DNA from: Extensimonas perlucida
GTDB lineage: Bacteria; Pseudomonadota; Gammaproteobacteria; Burkholderiales; Burkholderiaceae_C
DNA: 64,000 nucleotides
Direction: 5' to 3'
NCBI RefSeq assembly: GCF_007655255.1
Contig: NZ_VMYE01000013.1
Coordinates: 19,542-83,541 of the forward strand
Part shown: positions 17,559-25,174 of the stretch, piece after piece
Layout of the letters: every line of letters begins with the position of its first letter
Position numbering within the stretch: position 1 is the first letter of the stretch
The notes under the pieces: generated by a model
The model's input: the letters and a program-made list of their open reading frames with translations, nothing else
The model's database searches: none
Told to the model about the DNA's origin: nothing
Program-made: the position numbers and the translations under genes

Positions 17559-18167
17559 ATGACGCTCCATTCCTACGCACACCAGACCATCGCATGGGCG
17601 AAGCACCGTCTCGATGAGACCGATGCCATTCTCTCCCAGGTCGAGAAATCGGCCGCCGATATCAGGGAGGATGCCCGCAAGCAAGCCGATGCAGCCCACG
17701 CACGCCTCGCAGCGTCCCGCGCGAAGCTGCAGCAGTACTACGACGATCTGCGCGCCCAAGCGGATACCGCGAAGCAGGAAGCGAGCGAGATTCAGGACAA
17801 GCTCGAAGCCGAATGGATCGAGGTCGAGTCCGCCCTCCAGCAGTTTGTCGGCACGACCGGCGACGAGGTGAAAGCCGTGCGCAGCATCGTCATCGTCCGT
17901 GCGCGCGCACAGCGGCAAGCGTGGCAAAACTCCCTGAAGGATTTGGGTGACCAGGCGGCCGATGCCGTCGAGAAGGCCCGCGGCGAACTCGATGCCGCGT
18001 TCGATCGCCTCTCCATCGAGGCCGAGAAGTTCCAGGCGCGTATCGGTGAGGTCAAGGACGCTGGCGATGCATCCTGGCGTGCCGTCAAGCAGGGGTTTGC
18101 CGATGCCAAGGCCGCTCATGCCATCACGGTCCAGAAGATCAAGGATGCCTTTTCCAAGGTTCTCTGA
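17559..18167 (+). CDS. Cytoplasmic coiled-coil protein of unknown function (paralogue of 18544-19251)
   Basis: The protein has 202 residues and is almost entirely helical, with heptad-like Ala/Lys/Glu/Asp patterns. No signal peptide or membrane segment is visible. A good ribosome site (GAAAGGAAG) precedes the ATG. The opening HQTIAWAKHRLDETDAIL, followed by VEKSAADIREDARKQADAA, aligns with the opening of the exported protein encoded 377 nt downstream, and the C-terminal SWRAVKQGFADAKAAH aligns with its AWETTKKSYGEAQRLF. It lies 36 nt after tetR, so it is probably co-transcribed with it. I do not recognise a named family; apolipoprotein-like or stress-related helical proteins have similar composition. 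Function unknown. Confidence 0.75.
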   Translation: MTLHSYAHQTIAWAKHRLDETDAILSQVEKSAADIREDARKQADAAHARLAASRAKLQQYYDDLRAQADTAKQEASEIQDKLEAEWIEVESALQQFVGTTGDEVKAVRSIVIVRARAQRQAWQNSLKDLGDQAADAVEKARGELDAAFDRLSIEAEKFQARIGEVKDAGDASWRAVKQGFADAKAAHAITVQKIKDAFSKVL

Positions 18168-18169
18168 AC

Positions 18170-18336
18170 CTAGTGTGCTGTCCCGCAAATAACTACACAT
18201 GAAATCGCGCCTTCGCACTCAGGGCGGCGTTGCAAATCCTCGCGATAGCTGCAGCTATCGCTGCGGTTTGCGCCTTGCCCTGAACGCGAATTCATCGATT
18301 TCATTTCGTGCAGCTATTTGCGGGACAGCACACTAG
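18170..18336. mobile_element. MITE A, 167 bp with perfect 22-bp terminal inverted repeats
   Basis: CTAGTGTGCTGTCCCGCAAATA (18170-18191; 22 bp counted with the CTAG) is exactly the reverse complement of 18315-18336. Inside, GCAAA-GCGATAGCTGCAGCTATCGC-TTTGC forms a second palindrome, so the whole element can fold into one long hairpin. CTAG at both ends suggests target duplication by an IS5-type transposase. It carries no gene. Confidence 0.8.
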
Positions 18337-18501
18337 GAGCCTGTCGGACTTTGGGCGTCGATAGCGAGAATGCGCCCCAGCGAGACCAGTTTTTGCCGGA
18401 TTCGCCGCCCCATAGCGAGACTATGGGGCAAGAAGACAGTAAAAAATGGGCCGCTGCGGCGCATTCGCAGCCGACGATCCCAAAGTCCGACAGGCTCCTA
18501 G
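18333..18501. mobile_element. MITE B, intact copy 1 (169 bp including CTAG at both ends)
   Basis: The terminal inverted repeat is CTAGGAGCCTGTCGGACTTT on the left and its complement on the right; the central CCCCATAG...CTATGGGG forms an inner stem. It shares its left CTAG with the right end of MITE A. Other copies are at 26501 (half), 28128 (intact) and 28719 (inverted, degenerate). Confidence 0.85.
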
Positions 18502-18543
18502 GCGCTACGTTGCTTTTGTTTTGGCTCATCAGGAGAAATCACC

Positions 18544-19251
18544 ATGAAACTTCGCTTTTCCACGATCGCCTTGGCGCTGCTTGCTCAGACAGCGTTGCTG
18601 TCGGCTCCTCCCGCCCTGGCACAGAATGCAGAAGCACAGGCCGATTCAGCCGCTCCACAGAAGGAGCCCTCAAGGGTTCACCAAGCACTGGCGTGGTCGC
18701 AGGATCGGCTGGCCCAGCTTGATGCCAACATTGCTGCCCTGGAAAAAGACGCCAACAGGCTCCAGGGCGAGGCGCGTACCAAGGCCGATGCGGCGTTGGC
18801 GGACCTGCGCAAGCAGCGGGATGCCTATCGCCGCCGGGCTCAAGATGCCGCAGCCAACGCAAAGAACTGGAGCGATGCTCAGGTCGCCGAAGCACGTCAG
18901 GCGCTCGACAACGATTGGGCCGCCTTCCAGGCCGCCCGAGACAAGTATCTTGAAGAAAGCAAGGCCAGCATCGCTACGCGGCGCGCCGTACTGGAGGCGG
19001 AACTTGAGGCGCAGCAGAAAGCGCTTGCTGGATTGCGTGCCGACGCGGCCAAGCTCGCGGCAGATCAGCGTGCAGCCATTGAAGGGCGTATTGCTGCACT
19101 GAATGCAGACGTGGAGGAGACCAAGGCCCGGGTCTCAAAAGCCTCGGCCGAGGCATGGGAGACCACGAAAAAGAGCTATGGGGAAGCCCAACGGCTTTTC
19201 TCCGAGACCTATGCGTCCATCCGCCAGTCCATCGACGAGGCTAAAAAGTAA
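18544..19251 (+). CDS. Exported coiled-coil protein of unknown function (paralogue of 17559-18167)
   Basis: The protein has 235 residues. It has a clear Sec signal peptide (MKLRFSTIALALLAQTALLS, cleavage likely after PPALAQ), then about 200 residues of helix with strong coiled-coil character. HQALAWSQDRLAQLDANI, then LEKDANRLQGEARTKADAA, aligns with the cytoplasmic protein encoded upstream. The two are therefore paralogues placed on opposite sides of the inner membrane. AGGAG lies 8 nt before the ATG. Two MITEs now separate the pair. No catalytic motif is visible and the function is unknown; a periplasmic structural or membrane-stress role is only a guess. Confidence 0.75.
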   Translation: MKLRFSTIALALLAQTALLSAPPALAQNAEAQADSAAPQKEPSRVHQALAWSQDRLAQLDANIAALEKDANRLQGEARTKADAALADLRKQRDAYRRRAQDAAANAKNWSDAQVAEARQALDNDWAAFQAARDKYLEESKASIATRRAVLEAELEAQQKALAGLRADAAKLAADQRAAIEGRIAALNADVEETKARVSKASAEAWETTKKSYGEAQRLFSETYASIRQSIDEAKK

Positions 19252-19259
19252 TTTCCCTA

Positions 19260-19510
19260 ATGCCGAAGACGCAGACATGTCCTGCGCATTCTCGTCTCTG
19301 GCGCCTGTGCAGATGCATGGGAAGGTGACAGCCGGAAAATTCCATTGCTCGGCTTCCTGCCACACGCACTCGCGCTTGCCCTCGCGCAACACCCCACATG
19401 GTGTGTGCATCGGCCAGCCGTTCTTTGACCAGTGTCTCCACCGGCGTGCTACACGGGTTCCACTTGATGATGAAGGCGACTTGGCACGCGAGCGCGGCGG
19501 GCTGCTGACG
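19260..19510 (-). mobile_element. Probable IS1380-family transposase fragment
   Basis: On the minus strand one frame reads ACQVAFIIKWNP and PVETLVKERLADAHT; a second frame continues with LREGKRECVWQEAEQWNF. Together these resemble the middle of IS1380-type transposases (IKWNP...REGKR). At least one frameshift and both ends are missing. This, with the palindromic repeat that follows, accounts for 19252-19748. Confidence 0.45.
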
Positions 19511-19534
19511 GTCATTGGGTCCGCTGCAAAGAAA

Positions 19535-19690
19535 CCCGTCATTGCGAGCCCTGCAGGGGCGCGGCAATCCAGTTCCGTCCTTTGCTGCGCACGCAGGCGC
19601 TGTTGCGGCGGCTCCATGGATTGCCGCGGGCCTTCGGCCCCCGCAATGACGGGGCAAAATCATCCCGCGTCCTAATGAACAATCTGGGTT
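19535..19690. repeat. Composite palindromic repeat element, copy near ogt
   Basis: The inner inverted repeat CCCGTCATTGCGAG (19535-19548) faces CCGCAATGACGGGG (19641-19654), as in the element at 4517-4637. The right edge ATCATCCCGCGTCCTAATGAACAATCTGGGTT (19659-19690; split here as seen) is the reverse complement of the left edge of the element at 29008. The left edge around 19505 (CTGACGGTCATT) also matches that element. Confidence 0.7.
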
Positions 19691-19748
19691 CAACCGCGAC
19701 GCCCTTGTGTCCGAGCCTCTCCCGCCCGACGCAACCTCTACCCAAACG

Positions 19749-20309
19749 ATGCCCCCCATGCCCCTCGCCACCCACACCTACCCCAGCCCGCTCGGCGATT
19801 TGCTCGCCGTGTTTACCGCACGTGGGCTCGGGCTGCTCGAATTTGCGGGCCAGCCGCGCGTGGCGCGTGAACTGGCGCAGCTGCAGGCCGCACGTGGCGA
19901 TGCGGCACCTGCGCCAGACACCTTGCACGCCTGGACGGCGCAGCTCGGCCACGAACTTTCCGAATACTTTGCGGGCCGGCGGCGCCATTTCGCGCTGCCG
20001 CTGGACCTGGTGGGCACGCCGTTTCAGCAGCGCGTGTGGCAGGCGCTGCTGTCCATCCCCTATGGCCAGACCTGGAGCTATGCGCAGCAGGCGCAGCACA
20101 TCGGCCAGCCCAGCGCCACGCGCGCCGTGGCCGCGGCCAATGGGCAAAACAAGATCAGCATCGTCGTGCCCTGCCACCGCGTGATCGGCAGCAAGGGCCA
20201 GCTCACCGGCTACGGCGGCGGCCTGCCGCGCAAGGCGTGGCTGCTGGGGCTGGAGCAGGGGCAACAAGCCGCGCCGCCCGCATCACCGCAGGGGGTGGGC
20301 AGGGGGTGA
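19749..20309 (+). CDS. ogt: Methylated-DNA--protein-cysteine S-methyltransferase
   Basis: This is a suicide repair protein that removes the alkyl group from O6-alkylguanine. The protein is about 186 residues from the ATG at 19749; another ATG at 19758 and an upstream one at 19707 are possible. The catalytic Cys142 lies in VVPCHRVIGSKG, preceded by the helix-turn-helix segment IPYGQTWSYAQQA with the conserved ATRAVAAANGQN, and followed by LTGYGGGLPRK. All active-site residues appear present. It stands alone, between a mobile remnant and a terminator-like hairpin. Confidence 0.93.
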   Translation: MPPMPLATHTYPSPLGDLLAVFTARGLGLLEFAGQPRVARELAQLQAARGDAAPAPDTLHAWTAQLGHELSEYFAGRRRHFALPLDLVGTPFQQRVWQALLSIPYGQTWSYAQQAQHIGQPSATRAVAAANGQNKISIVVPCHRVIGSKGQLTGYGGGLPRKAWLLGLEQGQQAAPPASPQGVGRG

Positions 20310-20310
20310 G

Positions 20311-20352
20311 GTGTTCTCAAAACGGCTACAAGCGCAGCCGATCTGAGAACAC
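20311..20352 (+). terminator. Hairpin after ogt
   Basis: GTGTTCTCA (20311-20319) and TGAGAACAC (20344-20352) pair perfectly across a 24-nt loop, which itself contains CGGCTacaagcgCAGCCG. It begins immediately after the ogt stop. There is no strong T-run. Confidence 0.5.
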
Positions 20353-20381
20353 CCACACCGCTGCGGCCTCAGCCCGTAGCT

Positions 20382-20464
20382 CGTAGGCCGGGTTTGCGCA
20401 GCCAAACCCAGCATCCGGCTATGCACCGGGAATGCCGGGTTACGCTACGCTAACCCAGCCTACG
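20382..20464. repeat. REP-like nested palindrome
   Basis: CGTAGGCCGGGTT (20382-20394) faces AACCCAGCCTACG (20452-20464), matching at 12 of 13 positions. Each half also holds a smaller hairpin (GGGTTTGCGCAGCCAAACCC and GGGTTACGCTACGCTAACCC). It lies between ogt and the restriction-modification gene. Confidence 0.65.
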
Positions 20465-20506
20465 TTGTTGCACCGCTGCCTTTCCCTTCCTGTTTGCCCA
20501 CCCCCC

Positions 20507-23449
20507 ATGCCCCTGTCCTGGAACGAAATCAAGTCGCGCGCCATGGCCTTCAGCCGCCAGTGGGCCGACGCGGCCGATGAAAAGCAGCAGTCCATCCCGT
20601 TCTGGATCGACTTTTTCGAGGTCTTCGGCATCACCAACCGGCGCGTCGCGAGCTTCGAGCATGCCGTCAAAAAGCACGGCGGCGGGCAGGGTTACGTCGA
20701 TCTGTTCTGGCCGGGGCAAATGCTGGTCGAGCAAAAGTCGCGCGGCAAGCCCTTGGAGCCCGCGTTCGACCAGGCCATGGGCTACTTTCCCGGCATTGCC
20801 GAGCGCGACCTGCCGCACACGCTGGTGGTGTGCGACTTTGCGCGCTTTCGCGTGATCGACCTCGACACGCGCCGCGAAATCAGCTTTGCGCTGGCCGACT
20901 TGCACAAGCACGTGCGCTGGTTCGGCTTCATCGCCGGCTACAAGACGCAGGAAATCCGCCCGCAAGACCCCGTCAACATCAAGGCCGCCGAGCGCATGGG
21001 CCGCCTGCACGACGCGCTCAAGGCCAGCGGCTACGGGCAGTTTGGTAGCGCGCCCGAACGTGCCGGCCACGCGCTCGAAGTGTTGCTCGTGCGCCTGCTG
21101 TTTTGCCTGTTTGCCGACGACACCGCCATCTTCCCCGCGCAGGGCTTTCGCGCCTTCATCGAAGAGCGCACCGCGCCCGACGGGCGCGACACCGGAGCGC
21201 TGCTCGCGCAGCTGTTCCAGGTGCTCAACACCCCGCCCGAGCGGCGTTCCACGCACCTCGACGAGCAGCTGGCCGCCTTCCCCTACATCAACGGCCGGTT
21301 ATTTGAAGAGCTGCTGCCCATCGCCGACTTCGACGCCGCCACGCGCGAGGCGCTGCTCGACGCCTGCGCGCTCGACTGGGCCGGCATCAGCCCGGCCATC
21401 TTTGGCAGCCTGTTCCAGAGCATCATGGACGCGCAGGCGCGGCGCAACCTGGGCGCGCACTACACGTCCGAGGAAAACATCCTCAAACTCATCAAGCCGC
21501 TGTTCCTCGACGGCCTGCGCGCCGAGTTCGAGCGCGTCAAGCACCAGCGCAACCGCCTGTTCGACTTTCACAAAAAGCTGCGCACCCTGAGCTTTCTTGA
21601 CCCCGCCTGCGGCTGCGGCAACTTTTTGGTCATCAGCTACCGCGAGCTGCGCCTGCTCGAATTGGACGTGCTGCGCGCCGCCGCCGAACTGCAAGGCCAA
21701 AGCGGCCAGCGCAGCATCGACGTGCACAGCCTCATCGGCGTCAACGTCGATCAGTTTTACGGCATAGAGATCGAAGAATTCCCCGCGCAGATCGCCCAGG
21801 TCGCGCTGTGGCTGGTGGACCACCAGATGAACCTGCGCGTGGGCGAGGAGTTTGGCCAATACTTCGCGCGCATCCCGCTCGTCACCAGCCCGCACATCGT
21901 GCACGGCAATGCGCTTACGCTCGACTGGGCCGCCGTGCTGCCGCCCGCGCGCTGCAGCTTCGTGCTGGGCAATCCGCCGTTTGTGGGTAAAAAAGAGCAA
22001 AGCGCCGTGCAGAAAGCCGACTTCGAGCCGGTCATGCGCGACATCAAGGGCTTTGGTGTGCTCGACTTCGTCGCCGCGTGGTACGTCAAGGCGGCGCGCT
22101 ACCTGCGCACGGCCGAAATGCTATTGAAAAACGAGCTACTGACGCAGGATACACAAGCTCAAACGGCCAATTTCATTCAAAACGCCGCCGCGCCGCGCGT
22201 GGCCTTCGTCTCCACCAACAGCATCACGCAGGGCGAGCAGGTGGGCGTGCTCTGGGGCTGGCTGCTCGCGCAGGGCGTGCACATCCAGTTTGCGCACCGC
22301 ACCTTCGCCTGGAGCAACGAGGCGCGCGGCAAGGCCGCCGTGCACTGCGTCATCATCGGCTTTGGCCTGCAAGACCTGCCCGGCAAAGTCATCTACGAAT
22401 ACGACGACATCAAAGGCCCGGCGCACGCCGTGCCCGCGGCCAACATCAATCCGTATCTGGTCGATGCGCCGGATGTGGTGCTTGGCAAGCGCACCCAGGC
22501 AATTTGTCCCGTGCCGCCGATCAGCTACGGCAGCATGGCAAACGATGACGGCCACCTCATACTCGACGCAGCAGCGCGTGATGAATTGCTGCGCACCGAG
22601 CCGCAACTGGCCGAACTGATTCGCCCCTACATGGGCGCGCATGAGTTTTTGAACGCAGAACCTCGCTGGTGCCTGTGGCTCAAAGATGCTTCGCCCAGCG
22701 TGCTGCGTGGCTCGCCGTCGTTGCGTCGTCGCATCGAATCCGTGCGGGCGTTTCGGGCGGCCAGCCAGCGCCCGACGACGCGCGAACTGGCAAACACCCC
22801 GGCATTGTTTGGCGAAGATCGCCAACCAGACGGCGCCTACCTTCTGCTGCCCAAGGTTTCGTCCGAAAACCGCTCCTATATGCCGATGGGCTTCATGTCG
22901 CCGCAGGTCGTTGCGAACGGCAGTGCGTTGATCGTTCCCGGCGCCGGTTTGTTCGAATTCGGTGTTCTCCAGTCTGTCATGCACATGGCGTGGATGCGAC
23001 AGGTATGTGGTCGATTGGAAAGCCGTTATCAGTATTCGGCCCAGATTGTCTACAACAATTTCCCCTGGCCCTTCTGCGCCCTCGATTCCAAGCAAAAAGT
23101 GCCTCCAGCCAAGGTACAGCAAGCGCAAGCAGCTATCGAAGCCGCAGCGCAGGCGGTACTCGACGCGCGCGCCCAGTTCCCCGGCAGCACCCTGGCCGAC
23201 CTGTACGACCCGCTCACCATGCCGCCCGCGCTGCTGCGCACGCACCAAAAGCTCGACGCCGCCGTGGATCGTGCCTACCAGCTCGCCGGCGGCCCCAAAA
23301 GCTACAGCGGCGACGCCGAGCGCGTGGCCTTTTTGTTCACGCTCTACCAGCGCATCACCAGCCTGCTGCCCGTCGAATCCGCCCCCGCCAAAAAGCCGCG
23401 CCGGCGCGGTACGGGTTTGGGGGCAGGGGGTGTGAAAGACGCGGATTGA
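20507..23449 (+). CDS. MmeI-like type IIL restriction-modification enzyme
   Basis: This is a single 980-residue polypeptide expected to both cut and methylate DNA. The N-terminal nuclease shows the MmeI D-X9-E-X-K pattern as Asp65, Glu75 and Lys77 (VDLFWPGQMLVEQKSRG). A helical spacer follows, then a gamma-class N6-adenine methyltransferase with motif I LDPACGCGNFLV (Asp365) and motif IV LGNPPFVGK (NPPF from Asn489), then a target-recognition region (YQYSAQIVYNNFPWP). Both activities look intact. I chose the ATG at 20507; the 25 upstream codons fall in the palindromic repeat. Two copies of the short AT-rich repeat lie inside the gene. In this family one domain sets specificity for both activities. 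Confidence 0.9.
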   Translation: MPLSWNEIKSRAMAFSRQWADAADEKQQSIPFWIDFFEVFGITNRRVASFEHAVKKHGGGQGYVDLFWPGQMLVEQKSRGKPLEPAFDQAMGYFPGIAERDLPHTLVVCDFARFRVIDLDTRREISFALADLHKHVRWFGFIAGYKTQEIRPQDPVNIKAAERMGRLHDALKASGYGQFGSAPERAGHALEVLLVRLLFCLFADDTAIFPAQGFRAFIEERTAPDGRDTGALLAQLFQVLNTPPERRSTHLDEQLAAFPYINGRLFEELLPIADFDAATREALLDACALDWAGISPAIFGSLFQSIMDAQARRNLGAHYTSEENILKLIKPLFLDGLRAEFERVKHQRNRLFDFHKKLRTLSFLDPACGCGNFLVISYRELRLLELDVLRAAAELQGQSGQRSIDVHSLIGVNVDQFYGIEIEEFPAQIAQVALWLVDHQMNLRVGEEFGQYFARIPLVTSPHIVHGNALTLDWAAVLPPARCSFVLGNPPFVGKKEQSAVQKADFEPVMRDIKGFGVLDFVAAWYVKAARYLRTAEMLLKNELLTQDTQAQTANFIQNAAAPRVAFVSTNSITQGEQVGVLWGWLLAQGVHIQFAHRTFAWSNEARGKAAVHCVIIGFGLQDLPGKVIYEYDDIKGPAHAVPAANINPYLVDAPDVVLGKRTQAICPVPPISYGSMANDDGHLILDAAARDELLRTEPQLAELIRPYMGAHEFLNAEPRWCLWLKDASPSVLRGSPSLRRRIESVRAFRAASQRPTTRELANTPALFGEDRQPDGAYLLLPKVSSENRSYMPMGFMSPQVVANGSALIVPGAGLFEFGVLQSVMHMAWMRQVCGRLESRYQYSAQIVYNNFPWPFCALDSKQKVPPAKVQQAQAAIEAAAQAVLDARAQFPGSTLADLYDPLTMPPALLRTHQKLDAAVDRAYQLAGGPKSYSGDAERVAFLFTLYQRITSLLPVESAPAKKPRRRGTGLGAGGVKDAD
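22126..22173 (-). repeat. Short AT-rich interspersed repeat, reverse copy, inside the R-M gene
   Basis: Read on the minus strand it gives AAATTGGCCG, a degenerate TGAGCTTG, then TGCGTCAGTAGCTCG and a T-rich end. That is the same layout as the copy at 30638-30688. Confidence 0.55.
23094..23141 (+). repeat. Short AT-rich interspersed repeat, forward copy, inside the R-M gene
   Basis: AAAAAGTGCCTCCAGCC, a spacer, then AAGCGCAAGCAGCTATCGAA. It is a close match to the family layout and is read through in frame. Confidence 0.65.
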
Positions 23450-23481
23450 GCGGGCACATTCATGCTGAAGGCGCCTTGTTT

Positions 23482-23500
23482 TATACGCCATTGGCGTATA
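23482..23500. promoter_or_regulatory. Predicted operator of the toxin-antitoxin operon
   Basis: TATACGCCA-T-TGGCGTATA is a perfect 19-bp odd palindrome 11 nt before the toxin start. It overlaps where the promoter must lie, so it is a likely binding site for the HTH antitoxin. Confidence 0.65.
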
Positions 23501-23510
23501 TCATTCGTGT

Positions 23511-23822
23511 ATGGAATTCATCGAAACCCCAACATTCACCCGCTTGCTGGTGGGTTTGTTGACCGATGACGAGTACGCCGGCTTGCAGCACGTGCTGGCC
23601 GAAAACCCAGAACGGGGCGATCTCGTCCAGGGTGGCGGTGGAATCCGCAAACTGCGCTATGCGCTGGCAGGACGTGGGAAAAGCGGTGGTGTTCGGGTGA
23701 TCTATTACTGGCGGCGCCAGGATGCGCAGATTTACATGCTGCTGATCTACCCCAAGTCCAAAAAAGACACGCTCACCGAGCACGAAACCGCCTTGCTGCG
23801 CCAATGGGTCAAGGAGTTGTGA
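23511..23822 (+). CDS. RelE/HigB-type toxin of a type II toxin-antitoxin system
   Basis: The protein has 103 residues, typical for this toxin group. It shows the RelE/ParE-superfamily fold pattern with GGGIRKLRYALAGRGKSGG and VRVIYYWRRQDAQIYML, then YPKSKKDTLTEHE. This is the HigB-like subgroup, presumed to cleave mRNA on the ribosome. The toxin gene precedes the antitoxin, the order usual for HigBA. The antitoxin start follows the toxin stop by 2 nt. The palindrome upstream implies autoregulation. Confidence 0.82.
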   Translation: MEFIETPTFTRLLVGLLTDDEYAGLQHVLAENPERGDLVQGGGGIRKLRYALAGRGKSGGVRVIYYWRRQDAQIYMLLIYPKSKKDTLTEHETALLRQWVKEL

Positions 23823-23824
23823 CA

Positions 23825-24115
23825 ATGGAGCCTACGCTGTTCAATGATCTGCTGCAAAGCCTCAAGGAGGCCAAGGCCATTGCCCATGGTCAGGCGCCCG
23901 CAGCGCGCCGCACCAAGGTGACGCCACCCGACGTCAAGGCTGTGCGCGAGCAAATCGGGCTGTCGCAAAGCGAGTTTGCCCAGTTGCTGCAAGTGAGCGT
24001 CAGAACGCTCCAAAACTGGGAGCAACATCGCCGCAACCCGACGGGGCCAGCTTCCGCTTTGCTCAAAGTCGTGCAGGCCGCGCCCGACGTGGCGCTGAAG
24101 GCTTTGCATGCGTGA
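23825..24115 (+). CDS. HigA-type antitoxin with XRE helix-turn-helix
   Basis: The protein has 96 residues. The C-terminal half is an XRE-type helix-turn-helix: AVREQIGLSQSEFAQLLQVS and VRTLQNWEQHRRNPTGPA. The N-terminal region (MEPTLFNDLLQSLKEAKAI) would wrap the toxin. I chose the ATG at 23825, 2 nt after the toxin stop; an in-frame upstream start (23804) would overlap the toxin. It is expected to neutralise the toxin and repress the operon through the 23482-23500 palindrome. The cobalamin genes resume 24 nt after its stop. Confidence 0.85.
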   Translation: MEPTLFNDLLQSLKEAKAIAHGQAPAARRTKVTPPDVKAVREQIGLSQSEFAQLLQVSVRTLQNWEQHRRNPTGPASALLKVVQAAPDVALKALHA

Positions 24116-24139
24116 GTTCGCCCGCGACAATCCCGCCCC

Positions 24140-25174
24140 ATGCCCGGGCTTTTTTCAACCATCCATGACTTCTCGAACGCACTCCACGCACCGTTCGCAC
24201 CGTTCGCACCGCTCGCAACCGCCGCTGCACTCGCGCTGCTGATCGACCGGCTGCTTGGCGAGCCGCCTGCGCGCTGGCATCCGGTGGTGTGGATGGGGCG
24301 CGGCCTCGGCTGGGCGGGTGCGCGCATCGCGCCGCGCGCGCCTACGCCGCGGGATTTTTGCTCTTTTTGGCTCTCTGCGCTTGTCTGGTGTGCGCTGGCA
24401 GCTATCACCCTAGGAGCTTCTTGGGGCTTGCAATGGGCCGCGCTGCAACTGCCGCTGGCGCCCGCAGCGCTGCTGCTGGCCTTGCTGCTCAAGCCGCTTT
24501 TGGCCTGGCGCATGCTTGCGGCCGAGGTGGGGGCCGTGGAGGTGGCGCTCGCGCAGTCGCTCGCCGCGGGGCGCGCGCGCCTGGCCTGGCTCGTGAGCCG
24601 CGACGTGGCGGCGCTCGATGCGGCGCAGGTGCGCGAGAGCGCCATCGAGAGCCTGGCCGAGAATTTGAACGATTCGGTGGTCGCGCCGCTCTTTTGGTTT
24701 GCCGTGGCGGGCCTGCCCGGCGCGGCGCTGTACCGGTTTGCCAACACGGCGGACGCGATGTGGGGCTACCCCGGCATGCACGGCGGGCGCTATTGGCAGT
24801 GGGCCGGCAAATGGGCGGCGCGGGCGGACGATGTGCTCTCGTGGCTGCCGGCGCGCCTCACGGCCTTGCTGCTCGCGGCGTTTGCGGGCTGGCCGCCGCG
24901 CGCTGCGCAGCGCGTGCCCTTGCGCACGCTGCGGCGCGAGGCCGCGCGCACGCCTTCGCCCAACAGCGGCTGGCCCATGGCCGCGATGGCGCTCGCGCTG
25001 GGCGTGCGGCTGGGTAAGCCCGGTGTCTATCAGCTGCACGGTGCGGGCCGCGCGGCGCAGGCGGGCGACGTGCAGGCGGCGCTGCATTTGGCACAAAAAG
25101 TGCCTCTAGCGCTCTTTTCGCTTGCGCTTGCAGCTTCTGTTTTGATAGTTTTTGGAGACGGATTTTGGCTTTGA
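24140..25174 (+). CDS. cobD: Adenosylcobinamide-phosphate synthase CobD/CbiB
   Basis: This integral membrane enzyme attaches (R)-1-amino-2-propanol phosphate to adenosylcobyric acid. The protein has 344 residues with several membrane spans. The family signatures are IDRLLGEPPARWHPVVWMG near the N-terminus, then ESLAENLNDSVVAPLFW and YRFANTADAMWGYPG. Two copies of the short AT-rich repeat lie inside: one at 24354-24410, the other near the end (25094-25150), which forms the last membrane-like stretch. It overlaps cobC by 10 nt. In gene order this resumes the cobalamin cluster interrupted after cobO. Confidence 0.9.
   Translation: MPGLFSTIHDFSNALHAPFAPFAPLATAAALALLIDRLLGEPPARWHPVVWMGRGLGWAGARIAPRAPTPRDFCSFWLSALVWCALAAITLGASWGLQWAALQLPLAPAALLLALLLKPLLAWRMLAAEVGAVEVALAQSLAAGRARLAWLVSRDVAALDAAQVRESAIESLAENLNDSVVAPLFWFAVAGLPGAALYRFANTADAMWGYPGMHGGRYWQWAGKWAARADDVLSWLPARLTALLLAAFAGWPPRAAQRVPLRTLRREAARTPSPNSGWPMAAMALALGVRLGKPGVYQLHGAGRAAQAGDVQAALHLAQKVPLALFSLALAASVLIVFGDGFWL
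24354..24410 (+). repeat. Short AT-rich interspersed repeat, forward copy, inside cobD
   Basis: TTTTTGGCTCTCTGCGCTTG, a spacer, then TGCGCTGGCAGCTATCACC. It encodes FWLSALVWCALAAIT and replaces a GC-rich stretch. Confidence 0.6.
25094..25150 (+). repeat. Short AT-rich interspersed repeat, forward copy, 3' end of cobD
   Basis: CAAAAAGTGCCTCTAGCGCT, a spacer, then GCTTGCGCTTGCAGCTTCTG and a TTTTGATAG tail. It is one of the closest matches to the family consensus. Confidence 0.7.
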
